Origin: Pseudomonas sp. MM211
GTDB taxonomy: Bacteria > Pseudomonadota > Gammaproteobacteria > Pseudomonadales > Pseudomonadaceae
Assembly (NCBI RefSeq): GCF_020386635.1
Contig: NZ_CP081942.1
Coordinates: 558,001-622,000, forward strand
DNA length: 64,000 bases
Reading direction: 5' to 3'
In this document: positions 53,056-61,075 of the stretch, one piece after another
How the letters are laid out: each line of letters opens with the position of its first letter
Numbering within the stretch: position 1 is the stretch's first letter
Notes under the pieces: model-generated
Databases searched by the model: none
What the model was told of the DNA's origin: nothing
Seen by the model: the letters and a program-made list of their open reading frames with translations, nothing else
Position numbers and translations under genes: made by a program

Positions 53056-53789
53056 TCTCTTCCCTCGAAATAGCGGACGATTTGGCCGATACGATGTTTA
53101 TCACTCTCGTTCAATCGCTCACGACGCCGGTATTGCAGGTAAAAACGTAGCCGCTGCGTGCGCGACAGGTGATATTTGGCGACCTTGTCCAGGCACGCCA
53201 GATCCTTGACGATACGCCGGCGCAGAAACGGCCCCCACCAGAATGCTCCAGTCGGGCAGTCGATGAAATACAGGCGGCGGTGCTCGTCGACCAGCAGGTT
53301 GCGCCACTTCAGATCGTTGTGCGTGAAGTGATGGTCATGCAAGGTGCGTGTGGCTTTGGCCAACTGGCAGCTGACGTCTTGCACCCAGGTACGGTCGCGC
53401 AAACGGGCATCGCCGCTTTCGGCGAGACGCCACATGTCCATGGTGTTGACCAACTCTTGGGTGATCAACGCGCCTCGGTCAAAGGAAGTGCCTTTGCGCT
53501 CCAGACCGTAAGCAGCAATTGGCGCAGTGGGAATGCCCCAGGCAGCGAAATGCTTGAGGTTCTGCCACTCGGCCTTGACCCGCGGCCTGCCGATGAAGCG
53601 CCGAGCGCCCTTACCCGCGCCGTGGTAGCGCTTGACGTAATAACGCAGCCCATCGAATTCAACACGGATCACATCCGAGAGCGGATCATGGGTAATCGGC
53701 TCACCCTCCAGGGCGAACACGGCGTCAAGGGTAGCAAACGCTCTGGCAGCCCCTGGCGTCGCCAGAGCGGTGACTCGCCACTCACTCAT
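53052..53789 (-). CDS. wapP: LPS core heptose kinase WapP
   Basis: 245-residue kinase predicted to phosphorylate inner-core heptose. ATP-site lysine K53 (YYVKRYHG), catalytic D159 and N164 (THNDLKWRNLL) and D177 (FIDCPTG) are all present. Length fits Pseudomonas WapP (about 244). ATG at 53789 lies inside the end of waaP (8-bp overlap); the longer frame to 53906 is not used. Part of waaF-waaC-waaG-waaP-wapP. Confidence 0.9.
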   Translation of the reverse strand: MSEWRVTALATPGAARAFATLDAVFALEGEPITHDPLSDVIRVEFDGLRYYVKRYHGAGKGARRFIGRPRVKAEWQNLKHFAAWGIPTAPIAAYGLERKGTSFDRGALITQELVNTMDMWRLAESGDARLRDRTWVQDVSCQLAKATRTLHDHHFTHNDLKWRNLLVDEHRRLYFIDCPTGAFWWGPFLRRRIVKDLACLDKVAKYHLSRTQRLRFYLQYRRRERLNESDKHRIGQIVRYFEGRE

Positions 53790-54615
53790 GACTGGCCCCT
53801 GTTTCGTATTTACGTGCGTAGCGCGACAGCAACCGTTCGGCCTTGCGCTGCAGCCAGGCCAGCAGCGCGGCTTCGTCGCGCAGAATCTGGCGTAGCGAAC
53901 GTGCACTTCCGGCTGCAGCGAAATACCCCTTGAGGAAGCGCAGAAAGTCGCGCTGGGTCAGGCCGATATTCAACGCCGAGAAATACAGGCCGGCCAGATC
54001 CTTGTCGCGCCAGCGCCGCGGCACGGCGGGACGCAACTGGGCGCGGTGCAGATCGATCACCGACAAACGGAAATCATCGGCACTGAAGGGCTTGTCGGTG
54101 TGCAGCATGAAATGACAGATGTAGCAGTCGCGATGGTTCACGCCGGCAGCATGCATGCGCCCGGTCATTTCAGCCACACGGCGAATCAGCGCACGCTTGA
54201 ATGCTGGCTGTGGTGGCTGTTCACGCCAATTGACCGTCAGTTGCTCCAGATCGACGGTCGGCGCCAGTTCTTCGGTGACGATAAAGGAATGCTGTTGCGC
54301 CGGGTTGCTACCGCGCTCGCCGTAGGCCACGGCGGTCATGGTCGGTACACCCGCGTCGGTCAGGCGCTGGATCGCTTTCCATTCCTGACCAGCACCGAGC
54401 ACCGGCAGGCGGGCAGTGGCGAGGTTCTTGAGGATTTCACCCCAACCAACGCCACGGTGAATCTTCACGAAGTAGCCTTTGCCGTCGACTTCGGTACGCA
54501 GCGTGCGGCGCGCCTCGAGTTCCCGGTAGACCTGGCCTTGCAGGCGCTCGACTTCCTGGAAGGCATCCTTGCCCTGCCACAACGTGGCGAATGGCTGTTC
54601 GAGAAACAGCTTCAT
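53782..54615 (-). CDS. waaP: LPS heptose I kinase WaaP
   Basis: 277-residue kinase that phosphorylates heptose I. K51 (YFVKIHRG) and the catalytic D163 (VNHRDCYICHF, the same number as in P. aeruginosa WaaP) are visible, as is VIDLHRAQLRP. In P. aeruginosa core phosphates are needed for LPS transport and viability. ATG at 54615 with GAGGAG upstream, 17 bp after waaG. Confidence 0.95.
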   Translation of the reverse strand: MKLFLEQPFATLWQGKDAFQEVERLQGQVYRELEARRTLRTEVDGKGYFVKIHRGVGWGEILKNLATARLPVLGAGQEWKAIQRLTDAGVPTMTAVAYGERGSNPAQQHSFIVTEELAPTVDLEQLTVNWREQPPQPAFKRALIRRVAEMTGRMHAAGVNHRDCYICHFMLHTDKPFSADDFRLSVIDLHRAQLRPAVPRRWRDKDLAGLYFSALNIGLTQRDFLRFLKGYFAAAGSARSLRQILRDEAALLAWLQRKAERLLSRYARKYETGASHE

Positions 54616-54631
54616 GGCTGGACACTCCTCA

Positions 54632-55753
54632 TCACGGACGCGGCGCCAGAATCACATCGGCGGCACGCTGCGGCATGCTGTACAAATCAGCGCTGTCGGC
54701 GAATGCCAGGCCATTGCGTTGCCAGGCAGCACGGCCTTCAGCGTCTGCCAGCATCTGGGCGAGGGTATGGTTTAGCGTGGCCTGCTCAAATGGACTAGGC
54801 ACCACGCGACCAACATCGGCATCCCTGATGTAGTGAGCGTAGCCACAGACATCGGTCACCAGCACCGGCAATCCTGCCACCAGCGCCTCCAGCAGCACAG
54901 TGCCGGTATTTTCGTTGTAAGCCGGGTGAATCAACAGATCAGCCCCCAGCAAGAAGCGCGGTATATCGTTGCGCCCCTTGAAGATCTGCACCTGATCGCC
55001 GATCCCGAGCGCAGTGATCTGCATCAGGAAGGGCTTGGGATCGTCCTGGCCGATGACGATCAGCCGGGTACGTTTCTTCAACTCGGGCGGCAGCGCGGCC
55101 AGCGCCTTGAGGCTGCGATCCAGCCCCTTGGTCTTGAAGCCTGAGCCGATCTGCACCAGCAGCAGATCGTCATCGGCCAGTTTGAACTCGCGGCGGAACT
55201 CGGCGCGTATCTCGGCAGCATTGGCCGGAGCTCGACGATCCTGGGAAATCCCCGGCGGCAGCAGATGGAAGCGCTCGGCCGGCGTCGCGTAATGCTTGAC
55301 GAACAGCGGCTGCTGCACCTCTGAGATCATCAGGATCTCGGTTTTCGATTCGGGCGCGAACACCGCACGTTCGTATTCGGCGAAATGCTTGTAGCGACCC
55401 CAGCGGCGATACAGCGGGTTGCGCAGGGTCTGCGCCTTGTCTTCGAAACAGCCGTCGGCGGCGTAGTACACATCCAGCCCCGGCATCTTGTTGAAACCGA
55501 CCACGCGATCGACCGGGCGCTGACGCAGATCCGCCTGAACCCAGGCGGTGAGCTTTTCGTTGCGGTGATGATTGAACAGCGCCTTGACCGGCACCACGAC
55601 CACCTCGAAACCCTCAGGTACTTCGCCCTCCCAGATCGGTGTGTACACGCGGATGCTGTGACCGCGGCCCTGGCACTCAAGTGCGATACGCATGAAGTCG
55701 CGCTGCAGACCGCCGAAAGGAAAGTATTTGTAGAGGATGAAAGCCAGGCGCAT
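54632..55753 (-). CDS. waaG: LPS glycosyltransferase WaaG
   Basis: GT4 enzyme that adds the first outer-core hexose to heptose II. 373 residues from the ATG at 55753 (MRLAFILYKYFPFGGLQRDF), the usual start; an upstream ATG at 55774 that overlaps the waaC stop would add seven residues. Marks are FNKMPGLDVYYAADGCFEDKAQTLR, QIGSGFKTKGLDRSLKAL and HPAYNENTGTVLLEALVAGLPVL. Confidence 0.95.
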   Translation of the reverse strand: MRLAFILYKYFPFGGLQRDFMRIALECQGRGHSIRVYTPIWEGEVPEGFEVVVVPVKALFNHHRNEKLTAWVQADLRQRPVDRVVGFNKMPGLDVYYAADGCFEDKAQTLRNPLYRRWGRYKHFAEYERAVFAPESKTEILMISEVQQPLFVKHYATPAERFHLLPPGISQDRRAPANAAEIRAEFRREFKLADDDLLLVQIGSGFKTKGLDRSLKALAALPPELKKRTRLIVIGQDDPKPFLMQITALGIGDQVQIFKGRNDIPRFLLGADLLIHPAYNENTGTVLLEALVAGLPVLVTDVCGYAHYIRDADVGRVVPSPFEQATLNHTLAQMLADAEGRAAWQRNGLAFADSADLYSMPQRAADVILAPRP

Positions 55754-55773
55754 CGGCCCTTCGCTCTGTGGCA

Positions 55774-56775
55774 TCAGTCTATCCCCATGTCCAGCAGCAG
55801 CGCGTGCAACTCGGTGAACACCCGCTGCGGCAGCAAATCATCGAAACACGGCTTGTCGCGATCGCCCTTGCCAGCATCCGGGCCGCTGGCACACAAGTGA
55901 ATCTGCGAACGGCCGTAGGCGCCAACGCGGCCGGGCAACGTCGGCCCGTACAGCGATACGCAAGGCACATCCAGCGCGGCAGCCAGATGGCCGAGACCGG
56001 TATCCACGGCAACGCAGGCCTGGGCACCGGCGATCACCTTGGCGACGCCGGCCAGGTTGAGCTTCGGCAACACCGCAGCACCCTCGATGCCGGCAGCAAT
56101 ACGCTCGGCTCGCGCCTTTTCTACCGCGTTGCCCCAGGGCAGTCGAACCGACCAGCCCTGCTCGCTGACCTGTTCGGCCAGCTCGCGCCAGTAGGCTTCC
56201 GGCCAGTGCTTGCTCGCCCAAGTGGTGCCGTGCAGGAATACCAGATAAGGGCGCGGTGACGGATCTGCAAGCTGGGCGCGATCCAAACCGTAATCGCCCA
56301 GACCGGCGGGCACGCTGTAACCCAGCGCCTGACCGAACAGCTGGCGGGTGCGCTCCAGGGCATGCTGGGCACGGGGTACGCTATAGCGGCGATCATAGAA
56401 GCGCGTGGCAATCGGCTCGCGGGCGGAATTGCGATCCAGCCCGGCCACTGGCGCCTTGACGTATCGAGTCAGCCAGGCGCTCTTGAGCAGCCCCTGGGCA
56501 TCGATAACCAGGTCATAACGGGTGTCGCGCAAGCGTTGCTTGAAGCGCGACCACTCACCGCTACGCAGGGTCTGCAGCGGGTGCTTGCGCCAGCGGCGGA
56601 TGGCCACCGGAATCACCTGGGCAACCGCCGGGTGCCAGGCCGGAATCTCGGCGAAGCCCTCCTCCACTACCCAGTCGAAACGAATACCGGGAATGGCTCG
56701 GGCCGCGTCGGTCAGCGCCGGCAGGGTATGGATCACATCGCCCAGCGACGAAGTCTTGATCAACAGCACTCGCAT
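55774..56775 (-). CDS. waaC: LPS heptosyltransferase I WaaC
   Basis: GT9 enzyme that transfers the first L-glycero-D-manno-heptose to Kdo. 333 residues with LLIKTSSLGDVIHTLPALTDA at the start, RYDLVIDAQGLLKSAWLT, VFLHGTTWASKHWPEAYW and AVDTGLGHLAAALDVPCVSLYGPT. ATG at 56775 with GAGGT upstream, 6 bp after waaF. Confidence 0.97.
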   Translation of the reverse strand: MRVLLIKTSSLGDVIHTLPALTDAARAIPGIRFDWVVEEGFAEIPAWHPAVAQVIPVAIRRWRKHPLQTLRSGEWSRFKQRLRDTRYDLVIDAQGLLKSAWLTRYVKAPVAGLDRNSAREPIATRFYDRRYSVPRAQHALERTRQLFGQALGYSVPAGLGDYGLDRAQLADPSPRPYLVFLHGTTWASKHWPEAYWRELAEQVSEQGWSVRLPWGNAVEKARAERIAAGIEGAAVLPKLNLAGVAKVIAGAQACVAVDTGLGHLAAALDVPCVSLYGPTLPGRVGAYGRSQIHLCASGPDAGKGDRDKPCFDDLLPQRVFTELHALLLDMGID

Positions 56776-56781
56776 CCGCCG

Positions 56782-57813
56782 CTATACCTCGACCGGACGG
56801 GCGACGAGCCGATCCAGCGCATCGTTGGCGACGCGCGGTTCGAGCTGTACCAGGCAGTTGTAATGGCCAAAACGGCAGGTACGGTCAAAGCACGGGCTGC
56901 ACTCGATACCGAGACGAATAATTTCGACCTGTTCGGCCAAAGGTGGAGTGAATGCAGGCGAAGTCGAGCCATAGACCGCCACCAACGGGCGATTGAGCGC
57001 TGCCGCCACGTGCATCAGCCCGGAATCGTTGGAGACCACCGAGGCCGCGCAGGACAGCAAGTCGATGGCCTGGGCCAGGCTGGTTTCGCCGGACAGATTG
57101 ACCACTTCCTCACGCAGCCCCGGGATCAGCCGTGAACGGATATCTTCGCCGACCGGGTGATCTTTCTTCGAGCCGAACAGCCAGACCTGCCAGCCCTCGC
57201 GGATCTTGTGCTCGGCGACACGAGCGTAATGCTCGCTCGGCCAGCGCTTGGCCTCACCGAACTCGGCGCCCGGACACAGGGCCAGAACCGGCCGATCCAG
57301 AGTCAGGCCGAAGCTCGCCAGCGCCGCGTCACGGGTCGCCGGATCGATGCTCAGCGAAGGCCGTGGATAGGGCTGCGGCAGCTCGGCACCAGGCGCGTAG
57401 GCCAGCGCCATGAAACGCTCGATCATCAGCGGGTAACGGGCTTTGTCCAGGGTGCGCACGTCGTTGAGCAGGCCGTAGCGCATCTCGCCCTTCCAGCCGG
57501 TGCGCACGGGGATACCCGCGAAGAATGGCACCAGCGCCGATTTCAGCGAGTTGGGCAGCAGAATCGCCTGGTCATAGCGGCCGGCCAGGGATTTGCCGAT
57601 GCGCCGCCGCGTAGCCAGCTCCAGCACGCCATGGCCGAGAGGAAAGCTCAGGGCTTCACGCACTTCGGGCATACGCTCGAGGATCGGGCGGCTCCACTCC
57701 GGCGCCAGCACGTCGATGGCGCAATCGGGATGGCGCACTTTCAGACACTGGAACAATGTCTGCGCCATCACCATGTCGCCTACCCACGAAGGGCCGATGA
57801 TCAGAATATTCAT
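56782..57813 (-). CDS. waaF: LPS heptosyltransferase II WaaF
   Basis: Adds the second heptose. 343 residues from the ATG at 57813: MNILIIGPSWVGDMVMAQTLF, ILLPNSLKSALVPFFAGIPVRTGWKGE, LCPGAEFGEAKRWP and VSNDSGLMHVAAALNRPLVAVYGST are typical. The frame extends to 57879 but overlaps glnE and is not used. First gene of the inner-core operon, directly downstream of glnE; ilvE, which separates the two in P. aeruginosa, is not here. Confidence 0.97.
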   Translation of the reverse strand: MNILIIGPSWVGDMVMAQTLFQCLKVRHPDCAIDVLAPEWSRPILERMPEVREALSFPLGHGVLELATRRRIGKSLAGRYDQAILLPNSLKSALVPFFAGIPVRTGWKGEMRYGLLNDVRTLDKARYPLMIERFMALAYAPGAELPQPYPRPSLSIDPATRDAALASFGLTLDRPVLALCPGAEFGEAKRWPSEHYARVAEHKIREGWQVWLFGSKKDHPVGEDIRSRLIPGLREEVVNLSGETSLAQAIDLLSCAASVVSNDSGLMHVAAALNRPLVAVYGSTSPAFTPPLAEQVEIIRLGIECSPCFDRTCRFGHYNCLVQLEPRVANDALDRLVARPVEV

Positions 57814-57862
57814 AAGCTCAGCGGTGCAATGATTGAGGGGGCACGGTGGCGAGTGACGGTCA

Positions 57863-60805
57863 TCAGAGGCCCAGTTCACGCCAGATGCGCATCACGTTGC
57901 GTCGGTGCTCGTGGAACTGGTCGCCACCCACTACCCCGGGCTGCTTCTGCAACGCCTGTCGATGGGCTGCAGAGCGATAGGTTTTGTAAGCATCCTGCAG
58001 CAGGGTCGCCTCGCCATCGCGGAGCAGACCGAGCCGATCCAGGCCTTCCAGAATGCGAATGTTATCGGTGAATTCGAGCAGTACCGGGTGCTGCTTCGAC
58101 CACGCCAGAGCCGCGTATTGCACCATAAATTCAATATCGACGATACCTCCGGCGTCCTGCTTGAGGTCGAACACCGACGCTGCGTCGAAGGCATTGTCCG
58201 CCGTGCCGGCAGCGGTAGCGCGAGTGCCGAGATTGTCACGCATCTTCGCGCGCATCTCGCTGACCTCGGCTTGCAGCCTGGCCTGATCACGCCCACGGGC
58301 CAACACGGCCGTACGCACCTCGGCAAAAGCCGCACCTACCCGCGGGCAACCAACCAGCACCCGGGCGCGCACCAGCGCCTGATGCTCCCACGTCCAGGCT
58401 TCGCCTTCCTGATAACGCCGGAAAGCACCCAGCGAGCTGACCAGCAAGCCCGCTGCGCCGGAGGGACGCAGGCGCATGTCGACCTCGTAGAGCTGGCCGG
58501 AGTTGGTCTGCGCAGTCAGCAGGTGAATGATGCGCTGCCCCAGGCGGGCGAAGAACTGCGCGCCGTCGATGGGTTTGGCGCCATCGGTCTCGGCCTGGGA
58601 ATCGCCATCGTGGATGAATACCAGATCCAGGTCGGAGCCGTGGCCCAGCTCGATACCGCCGACCTTGCCGTAGCCGACGATGATGAAGTCCGGCGCACAC
58701 AGGCTACCGTCGGGCCGCTGCGGCGTGCCGTGCCGAGTGACCATCTGCCGCCAGGCCAGGGCCAGCACCTGATCAAGGATGGCCTCGGCCAGCCAGGTCA
58801 GGTAATCACTGACCTTCATCAGCGGCAACGTCCCGGTAATTTCCGATGCGGCCACGCGCAGGCCGTGGGCCAACTTGAAATGGCGCAGCGCTTCCATCTG
58901 CTGCTCCAGATCCTCCTCGGGAATGCGCGTCAGCCGCTCCTGCAGCTCGGCAGCCAGTTCCGGGGCCTGGGGCGGACTGAATAGCCGACCTTCGTTGAGC
59001 AGTTCGTCGAGCAGCAGTGGAAACCGGGTGATCTGCTCGGCGATCCACGGGCTCGCCGCACACAACGTAAGCAGGCGCAGCAGCGCATTGGGGTTTTCCG
59101 TGAGCAGCACCAGGTAGGCGGAGCGCCGCGCGACGGCCTCGATCAGCGGCAGCACGCGCTCCAGCACCAGATCCGGCCTCTCCTGCTCGACCGTGGCGGC
59201 CAGCAGCCGCGGGATGAAGGCATCCAGACGCTCGCGGCCGATGCGCTGCATGGCCCGCACCTGATTGCCATTGCGCAATCCCACCAGACGCTGCCAGGCG
59301 CCCTGGGCATCGGTGAAACCGGCTTCGGCGAGTTGCCGGCAGGCGGCTTCCTCATCCTGATCGTCGTTCCACAGCGGCAGCCAGGCGGCGCCGACCATGG
59401 GCTCCTCGCCGATGTCCTGATCTTCGTCCGGGTCAGCGATGACCTGCCGGAAGTGCCAGTCGACGCGCCCACGCCAGTACATCAGTTTTTCATGGAAGGC
59501 TTCCCAGCCATCGAAACCGAGCATGAACGCCACCCGCGCACGATCCTCATCGTTGTCCGGCAGCATCTGCGTCTGCCGGTCATCGATGGCCTGCAGGGCG
59601 TGTTCGGTGTAACGCAGGAAGGCATAACCGGCGAGCAGTTCGTCGACCGCCTGCGACGGCAGATAGCCTTGCCCCTTGAGGGTATCGAGCACCTTGAGCA
59701 GCGAGCGCTGCTGCAGGCTCAGATCACGACCGCCGTGAATCAGCTGAAAGGCCTGGGCGATGAATTCCACCTCGCGGATACCGCCGGAGCCGAGCTTGAT
59801 GTTCTCGGCCATGCCCTTGCGGCGCACCTCCTGCTGAATCAGCTGCTTCATGGTGCGCAGCGCGTCGATGGCGGAGAAGTCCAGATAACGCCGATAGACG
59901 AACGGGCGCAGCATCTCCAGCAATTGCGCACCGGCCTCCTGATCACCGCCGACCACCCGCGCCTTGATCATCGCGTAGCGCTCCCAGTCACGGCCCTGAT
60001 CCTGGTAGTACTGCTCCAGCGCGTTGAAGCTGAATACCAGCGCGCCGGAAGAACCATAGGGGCGCAGGCGCATGTCGGTGCGGAACACGAAGCCGTCGAC
60101 GGTAATGGCGTCCAGCGCCTTGATCAGCTTCTGGCCCAGGCGAATGAAGAACTCCTGGTTATCCAGCGGCCGCTTGACCCCCTGGGTTTCACCGCCCTCG
60201 GGGTAGCCGAAGATCAGGTCGATATCCGACGACAGGTTCAGCTCGAAGGCGCCGAGCTTGCCCATGCCGAGGATGACCATGTGCTGCGGCTCGCCAGTGC
60301 GACGCCCGACCGGTGTGCCGAACTGCTCGCAATGCCTGGGGTAGAGCCATTGATAGGCCAGATCGATGCAGGCGTCGGCCAGATCGGAAAGATCGCGACA
60401 GGTTTCCACCAGATCCGCCTGACGGCTGACATCCCGCCAGATGATGCGCACCTGCTGACGATTGCGAAAGCGCCGCAGACTGCGCGCCAGGGCGTTTTCG
60501 TCAGCGCACTCGCTCAGTTGCTCGGCCAACTGCCCACGCAACTCGCCAGCCGCCAGCCGGCGCTCCAGCTCACCGCTATCGGCCAGTTCGAGGAGCATCT
60601 GCGGGTCACGCAGCCCCTGCTGGGTCACGAAGTCACTGGCGGCCGCCACTCGCTGCAAATGCTCCTTGCGCAGCGGCGCCCAGGTGGCGAAATCGGCAGC
60701 CGCCTGGGAAGACAGTTGGCTGAAGGCCTGAGTCAGGGACTGCTCGGCGCGCTGGGCCAGCGGCTGGAGGATGGCGGGCAAAGAAACCAGCGCGGGCAAG
60801 CTCAT
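57863..60805 (-). CDS. glnE: Bifunctional glutamine synthetase adenylyltransferase/adenylyl-removing enzyme GlnE
   Basis: Controls glutamine synthetase by adding or removing AMP in response to PII and glutamine. 980 residues. Two nucleotidyltransferase domains: the N-terminal deadenylylating one with LSSDIDLIFGY near residue 191 and the C-terminal adenylylating one with GHGSDLDLVF near 722. ATG at 60805. Divergent from aceE; followed 50 bp later by waaF. Confidence 0.96.
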   Translation of the reverse strand: MSLPALVSLPAILQPLAQRAEQSLTQAFSQLSSQAAADFATWAPLRKEHLQRVAAASDFVTQQGLRDPQMLLELADSGELERRLAAGELRGQLAEQLSECADENALARSLRRFRNRQQVRIIWRDVSRQADLVETCRDLSDLADACIDLAYQWLYPRHCEQFGTPVGRRTGEPQHMVILGMGKLGAFELNLSSDIDLIFGYPEGGETQGVKRPLDNQEFFIRLGQKLIKALDAITVDGFVFRTDMRLRPYGSSGALVFSFNALEQYYQDQGRDWERYAMIKARVVGGDQEAGAQLLEMLRPFVYRRYLDFSAIDALRTMKQLIQQEVRRKGMAENIKLGSGGIREVEFIAQAFQLIHGGRDLSLQQRSLLKVLDTLKGQGYLPSQAVDELLAGYAFLRYTEHALQAIDDRQTQMLPDNDEDRARVAFMLGFDGWEAFHEKLMYWRGRVDWHFRQVIADPDEDQDIGEEPMVGAAWLPLWNDDQDEEAACRQLAEAGFTDAQGAWQRLVGLRNGNQVRAMQRIGRERLDAFIPRLLAATVEQERPDLVLERVLPLIEAVARRSAYLVLLTENPNALLRLLTLCAASPWIAEQITRFPLLLDELLNEGRLFSPPQAPELAAELQERLTRIPEEDLEQQMEALRHFKLAHGLRVAASEITGTLPLMKVSDYLTWLAEAILDQVLALAWRQMVTRHGTPQRPDGSLCAPDFIIVGYGKVGGIELGHGSDLDLVFIHDGDSQAETDGAKPIDGAQFFARLGQRIIHLLTAQTNSGQLYEVDMRLRPSGAAGLLVSSLGAFRRYQEGEAWTWEHQALVRARVLVGCPRVGAAFAEVRTAVLARGRDQARLQAEVSEMRAKMRDNLGTRATAAGTADNAFDAASVFDLKQDAGGIVDIEFMVQYAALAWSKQHPVLLEFTDNIRILEGLDRLGLLRDGEATLLQDAYKTYRSAAHRQALQKQPGVVGGDQFHEHRRNVMRIWRELGL

Positions 60806-61075
60806 GGTCTATCCTTTTCGGCGGGCTACGGAACCTGTTGGAAAACCGACGAAGCCCCTGCGAAGGCTCGCCGCGTCTGGCTCACGCCTGATTTGATTGT
60901 AGTTTTGGTACGACTCAATCGTTCGGAAGAGCTGAAATCGCCAGCGAAATGTAGTAAAACTACACAAAGCCGGATCTACCCAACCGGTATATCCAAGAAT
61001 TAATGTGCCCGCTCAAAAAGCCGGCCACGCATCCTGGCTTCCGATTCTGGAAGCCTTTCCGCTCTGGAGCAAGCC
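60806..61075. promoter_or_regulatory. Divergent glnE / aceE promoter region with palindromic operator candidate
   Basis: The 270-bp spacer contains a perfect dyad TGTAGT-AAA-ACTACA at 60950-60964 and a degenerate relative TGTAGT-TTT-GGTACG at 60898-60912, 52 bp away. Placement upstream of aceE suggests a transcription-factor site controlling pyruvate dehydrogenase. It does not match the enterobacterial PdhR consensus (AATTGGT...ACCAATT) and no regulator gene is adjacent. Confidence 0.5.

Noticed and set aside
59333..61003. 556-codon + strand frame opposite glnE
   Set aside because: Antisense shadow in high-GC DNA; composition is His/Gln/Gly-rich without motifs.
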